A stretch of DNA of 64,000 bases from Aptenodytes patagonicus (lineage: Eukaryota > Chordata > Aves > Sphenisciformes > Spheniscidae). Below are positions 49,901-58,116 of this stretch, piece after piece (within the stretch, counting starts at the first letter, position 1; each line of letters starts with the position of its first letter). The notes beneath the pieces were generated by a model, which saw nothing but the letters and a program-made list of their open reading frames with translations, was not told where the DNA came from and did not search any database. The stretch is from the NCBI RefSeq assembly GCF_965638725.1, contig NC_134950.1:132695636-132759635 (forward strand). Direction: 5' to 3'. A program made the translations under genes and the position numbers.

Positions 49901-52900
49901 AACATGTGAATAACCCACCATATGAGGAACCTGTGTTTGGACACAGTTATCCAAAAGTCCCCGCGGTAAGCAGATTTTCTGGGAGAGGATGTGAGCAGTT
50001 CTTAAATACTTTTATTATTAGGGGTGTTGTATTCACTAGTATTTTGGATTTAACAGGGAAGATGTCTGTATGTGGGCAATGTGTTATTTCTAGTATCCAC
50101 AACCTCTGAGATCCAGTCGGTGCAAAAGACTTATCCGGTCTCATAACTAGTCTGAGGATTGTGTGATCGAGGTGCTGAAACGCAGCTGTTTCAAACCATC
50201 AGTAATGTAGCATGTGTTTAGAAACGTTTTTACAAGCCTGAGGATGCTCTTTTCCATCTGCCACTGTACATATATAATCTGTTCTTTTTATTTCAGTAAT
50301 TTGAAGTATGTTTCAGATTGGTCAGCGAAGTAAGCATCTCTTTCTTGCTTATTTTTTATATCTTCTTCTGCAAAGACAGGGATTTCAGAATTGAATACTG
50401 GAGTCAAGCATTTTGCATGTAAGATAGAACTTTCTCCCAAAGCACAGACCCTCTACCTTGAACCAAAAAGGAGTCTCCACGAACCATGGGAGTCAGACTT
50501 CTGAGCTCCTGTCTGTAGACATACACTTTATATAGCTAATTTCAATCTCTAGCCTTCTTGAAAGCATTTTTACAAGCAAATTGGACGAAGTACTTTAAAG
50601 GACAAGTCATTGCTGGAAAGCAACCTAGCAATTTCTCACCTCTGATTTCTTTGGGCCTTGTAAATACTATTTCTGTATTTTCCCTTCTGCTGGTCCCTGC
50701 CTTATTATTCTGTGCATTGTAGCACATAATCAGCAATGCAAATGCTACCTTGCTGCTGCTGTGTACCAGCATAGCCCAGCCCCTCCACTCATGCAAGTGG
50801 ATATTGCTGGTGTCTGGTTGTCTCTGAATGACGATAAGCAGCGATTAGCTTTGTTAACTTTCCCATCTGTCACTTTGTCAGAAAGCTGTTACAGTTTGTG
50901 AAAGGGACATACTCACAACACTGTCCACTAAACTGGGTCACTGAACTCAATCTTTTGCATTACTGTGCTGCAAGTCTTGCCAGCTGCTCGCTCATCCCTG
51001 TCTGTGTTGCATTACAGAAAAGCCCTGTTATTTTTAAAACTTAATGGTGAGAGAAGAACGTGCATGAAATAAAGGTGCATATCACATCATGCTGCACACT
51101 GTTGCAGAAAACTATCACGTACTTCACGGCATGGAGAGCTCATAGGACAAGGTATAAGGCTTGCAATATTCCGTGTAGGTCTTATGACCCTCCTCCATCT
51201 GGTACAGTTTCATATTAGATCTTAAAAGATGGTAATGAGAGCATAACTACCTAAAATATAAGTACCCTACACTATCTCTATGAACCCTCATTTGATGATG
51301 ATCAAGTGCCATTTCTGTTCTCAGAAATGAGGGATGGCAAAGAGGCAAGCCTCAGCTCTGAAAGTGGACTGCTTGCAGAGCAGTGCTCCCCCTTTGCCTG
51401 CCCCATTTGTTTTACTCCCTCCAGCGTCAAGAGCGGGAGCTTAAACGTTGCTATTATTTATTCTGTTCAGATCTCCATGTAGCAGCTTTGAAGCCTGCCT
51501 TGTACCACTTGACGACTATTGTCAGGGTTGCTATAGCTGCACATGGAAAGGCCCCAGAGATGGTGCTCCGTGCCCCGTGTCCCCGCGTTGGGTGGTTGGC
51601 CAAAGCAGCATCCTACTGCAGCACCTGCCCAGTGCAATCACCCACTCGCCCGTCACCTCCTCTGGTGCCAGCACTGCCAGAGGAGGGGAGAGGCTAAGAA
51701 ACAAAGCGCTGGTTTTCTGTCACTGGCTAAGGTTCATTCCGGTTTTTAAATCTTTTGCAATTTCAAAGGCCGGTATCTGTAACAGAGAGTTTCAGAGAGC
51801 ACAGATCTGCTATTGATTTCAAGAGAAATTAGAGCTCTGGGGCTGAGACTTGAGCTCCTCAACACGATTACAGAATCAGTTCTTTGCTGGCTTTCTATTT
51901 CTTTGCTTTCTTTCATTCAAGCTGAAGGCATTTTTATTCAATGCTTCTTTAATGAGATTGGCCTTTGTCAAGGGCTATGGGAATATTCTGCTATGTAAAA
52001 ATTTCAGGGTAATTTGTTTTAAAAAGAGCCAATTCTGTTTATGCTGGTGGGAATCAGGCTTAGCCCTAAATCCATTTTGCTCAGAAGCACTCCTTTTGCT
52101 TTTTCTTAATTTGAAAATGCTTTGAATCTTGCTAAAATTAATTTGATTAAGCTGCTGAAGGAAGACATTATTTCCTAATGCCCCTTACAGCCAATTTCAG
52201 TGACTGAGACATTAAAAAAATTGGTAAGAAAGCAGCTCATCCTAATTCTTCCATTTTGAACTAATTTTTTTCTGTTTAATTGAAGACTTGGCTTTAGACT
52301 AAAGTATATGCATATAAAGAAACATGCATTTCAATGCCAATTAAATCTAAACAAAGTACAAAGTAGTAAAAAATAAGTGAAGGTTGCATTATGCAATGCA
52401 TTATTTATTTCGTAGCCACGAGCATGCCTAAAAAATTAGACAAACCCACAAAAAGCACTTATGCCCATATGGATTTTGCAATTGTTGCAGCATCTAACGA
52501 TTTGAGCATCTGACAGTTTTTCTCAGCAATGATTGTGCACGAGTATTTGCATGATCATTACCTGTGGATGTGCATTTTGAAATAGGGGCCACTGGAGCCC
52601 TAGCTAGGCGCTCAGGAAAGACCATTCTCCTTTGGAAACTCGTGTCTCTTCTTACCAGTCACAAAGGAGACTCTTACAGTCGGGCAGTCCATGAGTGTAA
52701 GTTCTCACAACATTCTGTTTCTGAAAACAGCCAAACCATTTTTCTGTGTAATTATTTACCTATTTGCAGTTACATATGTCAGTTGGCAAAACTAGATTCC
52801 ATGACAATCCAAAATACTTCTTGAGAGGGTTACCAGTCACCTCTTTTTCTGTGCCCCAGATTTTTGTGGTGAATAATCAAGAAGAATTGGACCAGTTAAA

Positions 52901-55900
52901 CACCGAAAATGCCTTAGCTTTCAGAAGAGATCAGAGATCTTTGTATTTCAAGGATACCTTTGGATGGCTCCCAATCCAGGTGAAAATATGACTGTGGTCT
53001 CAGAAAACTCGTGAGTGTATGTTTCATTTTTAAATACAGAACATATTTCTGTACTTAAGGTGTCATACAGAATCGATGAAGCAAATGGAGAAAAAGCTAA
53101 TTTTTGAGCACTGCCACAACTGTACGTAGTGATGTTTTTGTTCACAGGAGTCTTAATTTCTGAGGCGTTAACTCAACAGTGTTGCAGGTTTTGCTAACCT
53201 TCCTGTGAATGAGGCTCCAGTGGTGAACAAACTGGGGCTGAGTTCGGGGAATCATGATAGTAAAGAGCATTTTTTATTTAATACAAAATAAGGCAAAACT
53301 TACCAGGGAACTAAGTTGCGGAAAAACACAAACCCTGCAAACCAAAACCATGTATTTCCTTATTGCTTCAAGGAGCTAAACTAAACTCCCACTGAAATCA
53401 GCAGCAGGATCCTTCTTGTGTCCACTGGACTTTGAATCAGATTCTGTATAAGCACCAAATAGCAGGATCTGAAAACCCAGTTGCGGGATCTGCCTCCCAC
53501 AGCCCTTCACCTCTGCTTGCTAGCCAGCCTGCTCGTGGTCCAGTTCAGTAACCGCTGTGTGTTTGTTTGGCCAGCTCACCCCTTTCTATCCCGTGGATTA
53601 CCACTTCGAGGATGGCGGTACCTGTGGAGACGGGATCGTACAGGATGGGGAAGAGTGTGACGATGGCAATGCGGTTGTGACGGATGACTGTATAAGTAAG
53701 TTACAGCGCATCAAAAGCAGCCTCTTTCTACCCGGGAAGGTGCATTAATTGTTTCCACAGGGTACACTGCTGTGTAAATCACACAAGTGTTTCACTCAGG
53801 GTAGCTTGCGTGGTTTGTGGATCGAGTGCAGGCATGGCAGAGGGAGGCACAATGGCCACAGGGCGAAAACTGAGGTCCTTCATGCATGTGGATGCATCAC
53901 CCAGCACAAGGCAGAGGTGATGCCAAGTCCTTCTCGTGCATCCTCATTGAGGACCATGTACCTCACTGAGCAGAGGTGTCTGCAGTCAGAGCAAAACCGC
54001 TGCATTTCAGCTGGTTTACATACACACCTTCCCCAGGGGCTGCCAGCTTTCTGGCCAAAAGATGTAGCATACCTTTGCAGTGCACCACAAAACCCCTTAG
54101 GACAGACACTGGAGCTGGCTGTTTCTAATAGTAAGCTAGATCCTGGGTCCAGTAAAACCGCTTCGGATTTTGTTATTCACTTGCATAGGGAAAGTGTCAG
54201 CCCACTACCTTCACTATTAAGTTTCTAAAACATTTGATTCCTGCCTAGTCAAGCTTCCTTTCATTTTGCTGGTTGTGGATAGCAAAGAGCATATAAGCAT
54301 ACAAGCAGCTGTGGTAACCTTCATATTTACCTTTCAGTTACTTTTACCGCTTGATTCCTTCCCCAGAGTGCAGCACTCTACGTGATCTGCAGCTGACACA
54401 CAGCAGGTTTGGTACTCTGTTGGTTCTAGCAAAGGGATGCTTCTTCACATTTCAGAACAGGTATCAGCCAACACCGAAAGTTGCAGTTTTTCTTTTTCAT
54501 TTATATAGCCCTCCATTTTTTAGCCTAACTTTGAAAATGAGGTCTATGCAGCCACGCTCTATGTGACTTTGTCTATCCACCTGTCCATCAACACCCTTCC
54601 CCTTATAACTTAGGAATCCCAGCCAACTTCTCAGTGACAACAGGAAAGAGATTTCAAAGGCAATTCAGTTGCAAAAGGTATAGGGAGACATATAAATAAA
54701 TGCCCCTCTAAGCTTGCCTGACTGCAGAATAATTCAGTGAGAGAGCATGAGCTCTCCAGGCTCCAAGCATGAGAAAATGATTCAATTAGAATTTGCAATC
54801 AACCGTGGGGAACAAGCATGCAGGAAAATAGTGTTCGTTACTTCTAGGGCCTGCAAAATTGTACATTGTGTGTCTGGAGGCACATTGTGTTACTTTGTGC
54901 TATACAGTGGGCAAAGCTTCAGGTCAATCGAGGCCTTGCAATACATAGACTTCTGACACTGATGTGACCCGAAGAGTTATCATTGAGTTACTTGGAAATG
55001 AGCACATTGGCATCATTCTGCTCTTGTGACTCAACCAAAAGAAAAAGGTTAACCAAATGTTAAGTGGATTTAATTGTAAAATAGGCTTGTTCTTCTTAGA
55101 AGCATCAATTTCTAACAAATGGATCCTTGGTGCAATTAATTAATCATTTCTATTTGTAAATAACCCACTTTAACTCTCATAAACTCTCTATTCTTGAGCG
55201 TCTTTTTAATCAGTTGCTTAACAGTGTCTCCGAGAAGATGTCAAAGGGATTTTAGCTAAATGAATTTGTTCAAGTTATAACGTCATACTCAAAAAGTTGA
55301 AGACATCAAAAGCGAAGTCCAGTTGCTAAAACAGCAAACAAACCCACAAATGACTGCAGCCTACGTGCCAGTCACCATGAAAAAATGTACCAAGGCCCAC
55401 TCACGCTCAAGTCAGGAGGAGTCAGCAGTGGGAAAAAACACCTTTTTGGCAATCATTACATACTACTTCTTTTTTTGATAGGCAGGCAATGGGTCTGCGT
55501 AATTCTGTTCTTATGTGGGAACTCACTTGCTGTAGACACACATAGCTGTTGTGCCATATTGGGTAAAGGTCTAGGTTGGGATTTTCAAACCACTTAATGA
55601 CCTCAGAGTGTTTTTTTGAAATTGTGAACTCCCCAAATCATTTATGTTAACTGTATTTTATGCTTCCTTTAATTTGTTTTGACAGCAATTATCTATTATA
55701 ATAATAATTATTAGAATAAATGCTGTTGTAATTAGTGTTTCTGTAGTAATTATTTTTAGTAGTTATACATTCTTTCCCTTGGTCATTGAAATTAGGCTAA
55801 AAAAAGCATATTCTTTGTACGTAAGACAGTCCTTACAGGATGCCCTCTCCAAAATGCCTTGTTTTATACTTTACCCTTAAAAATCTAGTTCCACTTACCT

Positions 55901-58116
55901 CACCTGCCTCTTTTACATATGAAGTGCCTTGAAGGTATTTCTTTCTGTGTTTTTCACTAGGATGCCGCCGTGCTTACTGCGGAGATGGCTACAGGCACGA
56001 GGGGGTTGAAGACTGCGACGGGAAGGATTTTGGATATTTGACATGTAAAACATATCTCCCTGGGTATGTATGAGCTGTCTTCACTTTGGTTCGGGGGTTT
56101 TTTGTTGTTTTTTTTTTTCTTTTTTCTCTTTGCCAGCTTTAAAACAGAAAAGTATTACTCACTTAAACCTTGTTCCACTGGGACCACTGCAGGCAGTGGG
56201 GGAGAAAGAGTCTATCAGATTATTTCTGCATATCACTGACTTGAAGGGCTAAATCTCATCTCTCAGTAATAAGCACATGCCTCTTACTGTACAAAATGAA
56301 TGAAGGTCACATAACGTATGTTTGCCCATTGCCTGCAAACATTTCCTCATTTGGTGACATTATCATTGCATTAATGTTCACCCATAACACACCAAGAGTA
56401 GGAAAGAGCATGAGAAGGAAATGATCACACTGAAGGAAAAAACAAAACCCTGTTGCCCTTACCGTTAATGGGTACTCTAGGGGTATCTTCGTTTCTGAAT
56501 CAACCGGCCAGCTATCAGCCTTTCCAAAGACCAGGAAATTCACTCAAGAGCAGATGCAAAGCCATGCATCTACCTAACAATGTCCTTCATTTAAAACATC
56601 TGCTTATTGTCGACTTGCCTCCTCTGCCTTTGTTTAAGCAGCTTCCCCTGGTCAGCATTTTGCCTCCAACAGCAGTACGTCTATTTAACTGTCAGGTATT
56701 GTTACTGGCTAACAGGAAACATTTAATTTGCAAATGAAATTATGTGCAGAGCCCTCATCTTTCATGGAAGAATAATGTGCTAATTGACAGGAGTAAGAAA
56801 CCACAGGATGTCTTTGTAAGTCAGGTGCTGTGCTAATCCTTCCGCTGCAATTGTTGGAGCACTCTTGGTGTGAGAGATCACTAAAATGGAGACCAGCAAA
56901 CCTGACAACCTGAAACATTTTACAGAGATCTCATCTTCAGACAGCTTGGAGCTGTTTTCTACTGTAAAAACTATTCTTTTTTAAGAGTCTGAAGTTTGGT
57001 GCAAAAATAGCACCACAAAAGCTTGAGAATTTTTTTTAAATTTCATTTTCCATGTATAATCAAGTTGTGAAGAGCAACCGAAATCCTTTATTTTTGTGTG
57101 TGCAGTCTGCAGATCATCTGCTAAAGTAAAGAAAAAGCTGTGACTCATCAGTAAAATGGGATAAGTATGTGAGCTTGGCACCCCCGTGGGAGTTTCATCC
57201 CAAAGCACCCTGTCCTCCCAGAGCTCTGCTGCAACTGATTTTCCCATTTTCTACTCTTTCCAGCCCCCAAATCCCTCCTCATATTTCACACACCTTCAGT
57301 TCAAATTTTATGTCGGTTTTCTGAGAATGTGGGTTATCCAAGGACATAGTTTTAAGGACCTGCTTAATGGCTGCTTAATCCACAGCTTGTGGATTATCTG
57401 ATGGATGGGTTTTTCACTTAGACATATGCTAGCAATAAAAACTCATCAAAATGCTTACTTTATTAACATCTCTGGTTAGGTCTTTAGTAGGTAGAGTCAC
57501 TGCAGCTCAGTTTAAGTCAGGAGAAAGACAAAAATCTCTGTTTTTCTTTATTTTTCAAGGACGCTTCCATTTACTTTTTTTTTATTTCAAAGGTGGACAC
57601 GTGTCACTATCATTATTTCAAGTACATGAAATGTAAGCTAAAGGACAGGCACAGTCACAGCTGCTGGACCTATTGGAAGTAACTGGAAAAACACTTAACT
57701 CGGAGCTTCAGATATTTCATTACAGAGTTCCCGTGGGTGAGCGCCAAGGCCTCCTGCACCTACCCCCACATAACGCTCAAGTCCCACTGCCATTGGGTTT
57801 TGTTTTTTTTTTAATTGACGTTACTGGGAATTAAGTCTTCGCTCATAGTTTCTCCCGGACTCTTATTTTGCTGACAAGAGGGAGCACGGTAGAGCACTGA
57901 TGGAAATTATCCTCTTATTTTGGTTCCCATATGTTGCTGCACATGGCATTTTCTGATGTTCTTCACTCCTACAGAGAATTACATCCAGAAACTGTATAAT
58001 GTGAACTATAGTATACTTTGAAACTGAGATATTCTCTCTTTTTTAGGTCTTACGGAAAATTGCGATGCACTTCTTACTGCTACATTGACTCTACACAGTG
58101 TCGATACTTCACATGA
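15620..58116 (+). CDS. COLQ: collagen-like tail subunit of asymmetric acetylcholinesterase, complete, 17 coding exons
   Basis: Triple-helical subunit that attaches acetylcholinesterase (AChE) tetramers to the basal lamina of the neuromuscular junction. The joined exons give 456 residues (human 455, from memory). Order: signal peptide (about 1-25); proline-rich attachment domain (PRAD, about 51-70) with a CC pair and eight prolines ([17 protein letters not shown]) that binds the C-terminal peptides of four AChE subunits; collagen domain (103-290) of Gly-X-Y triplets with one short break near 271-277; two basic heparin-binding motifs (RKGRP at 131-135, KRGK at 236-239); C-terminal globular part (about 300-456) with ten cysteines at 376-452 in [11 protein letters not shown]-type repeats, used for trimer assembly and, in mammals, MuSK binding. 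Every donor is GT and every acceptor AG; no frameshift or stop interrupts it. The start is the ATG that opens the signal peptide. Confidence 0.96.
19702..19840 (+). promoter_or_regulatory. candidate alternative COLQ first exon with TATA box (low confidence)
   Basis: TATAAAA at 19702-19708 precedes an ATG at 19735. The frame reads [20 protein letters not shown] and on for 35 codons, with a signal-peptide-like hydrophobic core. It can end at a GTGGGT donor after 19840, leaving one base over. That phase is exactly what COLQ exon 2 needs, and the length (106 nt) equals the coding part of exon 1. Mammalian COLQ has two promoters and two N-termini (COLQ-1 and -1a). The 5' UTR would be very short, and a chance match is possible. 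Confidence 0.2.
23363..23382. repeat. T20 homopolymer run
   Basis: Twenty consecutive T in COLQ intron 1. No SINE body is recognised next to it. Confidence 0.85.
23975..24090 (+). repeat. MIR-type (CORE-SINE) remnant
   Basis: The stretch GCTTAACTTCTCTGTGCCTC at 24035-24054, followed by AGTTTCTCATGCATTGAAGGGGA, closely matches the conserved core and 3' part of MIR. The upstream part (CTGTGGCTTTGGGGGAGTC) matches the region before it. This is an old tRNA-derived SINE, found in birds only as rare diverged copies. The boundaries are approximate. Confidence 0.75.
24568..24756. promoter_or_regulatory. CpG-rich patch in COLQ intron 1
   Basis: By hand count there are 16 CpG dinucleotides in about 190 bases (for example in CCGGCCGGG, CACGCGGG, GGCCGCGGG and ATCCGCCGT), against a strongly CpG-poor background on both sides. 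It could be a small CpG island and thus an alternative promoter or enhancer. I see no signal-peptide ORF with a usable donor inside it. Confidence 0.4.
24801..24818. repeat. (TTTA)n microsatellite
   Basis: About four and a half TTTA units directly 3' of the CpG-rich patch in COLQ intron 1. Confidence 0.85.
25290..25375 (+). repeat. probable MIR-type SINE remnant
   Basis: AGACCTGGGCTGTATTCCCG followed by GCTCTGC resembles the tRNA-derived promoter part of MIR/CORE-SINEs (GACCTGGGTTC...CCGGCTCTGCC), and a diverged TTTGGGGTCAC follows. It is short and diverged, so a profile search is needed for certainty. Confidence 0.5.
27491..27507. repeat. T17 homopolymer run
   Basis: Seventeen consecutive T in COLQ intron 1, followed by AAG. 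No recognised element is attached. Confidence 0.8.
27966..28023. repeat. cluster of three short perfect inverted repeats
   Basis: TGCTACT (27966-27972) pairs with AGTAGCA (27981-27987). CATACTG (27986-27992) pairs with CAGTATG (28000-28006). ATTTAAAGCTTTAAAT (28008-28023) is a perfect 16-base palindrome. The three lie end to end in 58 bases of COLQ intron 1. The stems are too short for a typical microRNA precursor. Confidence 0.8.
29421..29533 (+). CDS. COLQ: COLQ exon 2, proline-rich attachment domain (PRAD)
   Basis: The acceptor TTGAACAG ends at 29420; the donor ACT|GTAAGT lies at 29533/29534. Two bases complete Asp36, then 37 codons: [14 protein letters not shown], then [17 protein letters not shown], then RHGWST. 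The adjacent cysteines form disulfides with the C-terminal cysteines of AChE-T subunits in the family, and the polyproline-II strand threads through the four-helix WAT bundle. All eight prolines and both cysteines are kept. A second AG further on (29440) would start the exon too late and lose the conserved LPxLxQKK segment. Confidence 0.96.
29534..31351 (+). other. COLQ: COLQ intron 2
   Basis: An intron of about 1.8 kb with GT...TAG ends. It is AT-rich, with a small less AT-rich part near 31070-31165 (GAGGAGGAGGAGGA). No exon or mobile element is recognised. Confidence 0.85.
31352..31456 (+). CDS. COLQ: COLQ exon 3, PRAD to collagen linker
   Basis: The acceptor ACATAG ends at 31351; the donor CAG|GTGAGT lies at 31456/31457. 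Thirty-five codons: [18 protein letters not shown], then ASSLPESHC, then the first Gly-X-Y triplets GPPGPQ. Cys100, just before the helix, corresponds to the conserved cysteine that links the three chains. Cys84 sits where my memory of the human protein has Met, so it may be a lineage-specific extra cysteine. Confidence 0.93.
31925..32060 (+). repeat. probable MIR-type SINE remnant
   Basis: ATCCAGGAGATGTGGGATCT, then CTCTGACTTGCTGCGTAGCC, TTGGATCAGTCCCTTTGAGC and a diverged CCCGTTTCTTTTTCTACAAT, follow the order of MIR (tRNA part, then CTTGCTGTGTGACCTTGGGC, then the CCTCAGTTTCC...CATCTGTAAA core). It is diverged, with approximate limits. Confidence 0.6.
32049..32090. repeat. 21-bp tandem duplication
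   Basis: CAGAAATCTTCTAAGGAAGGT is followed directly by a second copy beginning CAGAAATCTTCTGAGGAAAT. It lies in COLQ intron 3 at the end of the probable MIR remnant. Confidence 0.85.
34147..34191 (+). CDS. COLQ: COLQ exon 4, five collagen triplets
   Basis: A 45-base exon, phase 0 at both ends: [15 protein letters not shown] (residues 109-123). Acceptor CCCTAG, donor AAA|GTAAGT. The exon is a multiple of 9 bases, typical of collagen genes. Confidence 0.95.
34192..34928 (+). other. COLQ: COLQ intron 4
   Basis: A 737-base intron with a T-rich, period-21 stretch near 34261-34305 and a poly-T run at about 34838-34853. No other feature is seen. Confidence 0.85.
34929..34955 (+). CDS. COLQ: COLQ exon 5, start of first heparin-binding motif
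   Basis: A 27-base exon encoding GEIGRPGRK (residues 124-132), phase 0. Acceptor TTGGCAG, donor AAG|GTATGA. Together with GRP from exon 6 it builds RKGRP, the first basic cluster that binds heparan-sulphate proteoglycan (perlecan) in COLQ. Confidence 0.94.
34956..36648 (+). other. COLQ: COLQ intron 5
   Basis: A 1.7-kb, strongly AT-rich intron. It contains a 31-bp tandem duplication (35618-35679). No exon is recognised. Confidence 0.85.
35618..35679. repeat. 31-bp tandem duplication
   Basis: Two adjacent copies of a unit containing TTCTAATAATATACCAAGGA (second copy ATACAAAGGA), with about two mismatches. It lies in COLQ intron 5 and looks recent, given the low divergence. Confidence 0.9.
36649..36720 (+). 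CDS. COLQ: COLQ exon 6, eight collagen triplets
   Basis: A 72-base, phase-0 exon encoding [20 protein letters not shown] plus VGPK (residues 133-156). Acceptor TTCAAG, donor AAG|GTAAGA. The unusual Trp in the triple helix (GWP) is also present in the human protein as I recall it. Confidence 0.95.
36721..39127 (+). other. COLQ: COLQ intron 6
   Basis: A 2.4-kb intron. From about 37905 to 38490 the + strand is markedly pyrimidine-rich (many CTCCTCT, TTCTTCT and TCTTTCC runs). No exon or recognised repeat is present. Confidence 0.85.
39128..39190 (+). CDS. COLQ: COLQ exon 7, seven collagen triplets
   Basis: A 63-base, phase-0 exon: [20 protein letters not shown] plus K (residues 157-177). The acceptor is TTTAG. 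The donor AAG|GTTTGT lacks the usual +3 purine and +4 A. Confidence 0.94.
39191..40211 (+). other. COLQ: COLQ intron 7
   Basis: A 1.0-kb AT-rich intron with GT...TAG ends. Nothing is seen inside. Confidence 0.85.
40212..40238 (+). CDS. COLQ: COLQ exon 8, three collagen triplets
   Basis: A 27-base, phase-0 exon: GFPGTRGEK (residues 178-186). Acceptor CCCTTTAG, donor AAG|GTCAGT. Confidence 0.93.
40239..40893 (+). other. COLQ: COLQ intron 8
   Basis: A 655-base intron carrying a probable MIR remnant at about 40425-40530. Nothing else is seen. Confidence 0.8.
40425..40530 (+). repeat. probable MIR-type SINE remnant
   Basis: ACAAGTTACT, then CAGTTTCCCCATCTGTAGAA and TGAGCATAATAATCCTTAAT, match the MIR core and 3' region (CAAGTTACTTAACC..., CAGTTTCCTCATCTGTAAAA, TGGGGATAATAAT). 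The limits are approximate. Confidence 0.7.
40894..40938 (+). CDS. COLQ: COLQ exon 9, five collagen triplets
   Basis: A 45-base, phase-0 exon: [15 protein letters not shown] (residues 187-201), highly charged. Acceptor CTCCAG, donor CAG|GTAATT. Confidence 0.94.
40939..41700 (+). other. COLQ: COLQ intron 9
   Basis: A 762-base intron ending TTTGTAG. It is less AT-rich near 41020-41220, which explains overlapping chance open frames on both strands there. No other feature is seen. Confidence 0.85.
41701..41736 (+). CDS. COLQ: COLQ exon 10, four collagen triplets
   Basis: A 36-base, phase-0 exon: [12 protein letters not shown] (residues 202-213). Acceptor TTTGTAG, donor AAA|GTAAGT. It is nearly identical to the vertebrate segment GFPGMLGQK. 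Confidence 0.94.
41737..42673 (+). other. COLQ: COLQ intron 10
   Basis: A 937-base intron ending in a pyrimidine-rich run and CCAAG. Nothing is recognised inside. Confidence 0.85.
42674..42754 (+). CDS. COLQ: COLQ exon 11, nine triplets with second heparin-binding motif
   Basis: An 81-base, phase-0 exon: [20 protein letters not shown] then PGKRGKQ (residues 214-240). KRGK at 236-239 is the second basic cluster for heparan-sulphate binding. The acceptor is CACCAAG. The donor CAA|GTAGGA is weak (no G at -1, A at +6). Confidence 0.94.
46769..46773. repeat. target site duplication, left copy
   Basis: CGTGC directly before the solo LTR; it is identical to 47414-47418. Confidence 0.85.
46774..47413 (-). 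mobile_element. solo LTR of an endogenous retrovirus (ERVL-like, neoavian type)
   Basis: Read on the minus strand, the element starts TGTCCTGCTTTCGGCTGGGA and ends AACCACAACA, so it has TG...CA-type LTR ends. It is flanked by a perfect 5-base target duplication CGTGC (46769-46773 and 47414-47418), the size usual for class III/ERVL-type elements. A TATA box (TATATAAG on the minus strand; 47147-47154) marks its promoter. No internal retroviral coding sequence is attached, so it arose by LTR-LTR recombination. I know this LTR type as common in neoavian genomes; its exact library name cannot be given without a search. Confidence 0.88.
46923..46982. repeat. (AAT)20 microsatellite inside the solo LTR
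   Basis: Twenty uninterrupted AAT units. They lie in the part of the LTR between the TATA box and the 3' end (minus-strand sense). The run is probably polymorphic. It also creates artificial poly-Ile and poly-Leu open frames on the minus strand. Confidence 0.92.
47414..47418. repeat. target site duplication, right copy
   Basis: CGTGC directly after the solo LTR; it is identical to 46769-46773. Confidence 0.85.
47917..48013 (+). CDS. COLQ: COLQ exon 12, last uninterrupted triplets
   Basis: A 97-base exon: [30 protein letters not shown] and AS, plus one base of Gly273. Ten triplets are followed by the start of the helix interruption. Acceptor TCCTAG, donor CAG|GTAAGC. Confidence 0.94.
48014..49825 (+). 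other. COLQ: COLQ intron 12
   Basis: A 1.8-kb intron with GT...TAG ends and purine-rich and T-rich patches (48470-48560, 49300-49325). No exon or mobile element is recognised. Confidence 0.85.
49826..49965 (+). CDS. COLQ: COLQ exon 13, end of the collagen helix and junction
   Basis: A 140-base exon; two bases complete Gly273, then [35 protein letters not shown] and [11 protein letters not shown] (to residue 319). The CxC pair after the last triplets corresponds to the CLC of human COLQ, which links chains at the C-terminal end of the helix. Acceptor TTCCTAG, donor GCG|GTAAGC. Confidence 0.94.
49966..52859 (+). other. COLQ: COLQ intron 13
   Basis: A 2.9-kb intron ending GCCCCAG. Chance open frames of up to 122 codons occur near 51380-51820, without domain or splice support. 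No repeat is recognised. Confidence 0.85.
52860..52979 (+). CDS. COLQ: COLQ exon 14, start of C-terminal globular domain
   Basis: A 120-base, phase-0 exon: [20 protein letters not shown] then [20 protein letters not shown] (residues 320-359), nearly identical to vertebrate COLQ. Acceptor GCCCCAG, donor CAG|GTGAAA. Confidence 0.96.
52980..53574 (+). other. COLQ: COLQ intron 14
   Basis: A 595-base intron. Around 53381-53440 a stretch including CTCCCACTGAAATCAGCAGC resembles an old dispersed repeat motif of sauropsid genomes (the inverse of TTCAGTGGGAGT), but it is too short to assign. Confidence 0.75.
53575..53695 (+). CDS. COLQ: COLQ exon 15, Cys-rich domain part 1
   Basis: A 121-base exon: [36 protein letters not shown] and DDCI, plus one base of Arg400. 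It holds Cys376, 387 and 398. The CGDG...GEECDDGN pattern is shared with the DUF4215/Myxococcus-type Cys-rich repeats. Acceptor TTGGCCAG, donor ATAA|GTAAG. Confidence 0.95.
53696..55960 (+). other. COLQ: COLQ intron 15
   Basis: A 2.3-kb intron. A 159-codon open frame (53749-54228) has no recognisable domain and no acceptor linked to the COLQ frame, so it is treated as chance. AT-rich (ATA)-type sequence lies near 55690-55760. Confidence 0.85.
55961..56063 (+). CDS. COLQ: COLQ exon 16, Cys-rich domain part 2
   Basis: A 103-base exon; two bases complete Arg400, then [20 protein letters not shown] and [13 protein letters not shown] (to residue 433), leaving two bases of Gly434. It holds Cys401, 406, 418 and 428. 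Acceptor TTCACTAG, donor GG|GTATGT. Confidence 0.95.
56064..58046 (+). other. COLQ: COLQ intron 16
   Basis: A 2.0-kb intron with a T-rich start (56095-56130), ending TTTTTTAG. No exon or recognised repeat is present. Confidence 0.85.
58047..58116 (+). CDS. COLQ: COLQ exon 17, terminal coding part
   Basis: One base completes Gly434, then [22 protein letters not shown] and the stop TGA at 58114-58116. It holds the last three cysteines (441, 445, 452). The human end, recalled as ...STPCRYFT, matches. Confidence 0.95.

Noticed and set aside
53749..54228. 159-codon open frame on the + strand
   Set aside because: It lies in COLQ intron 15, shows no domain, and no splice site links it to the COLQ frame.
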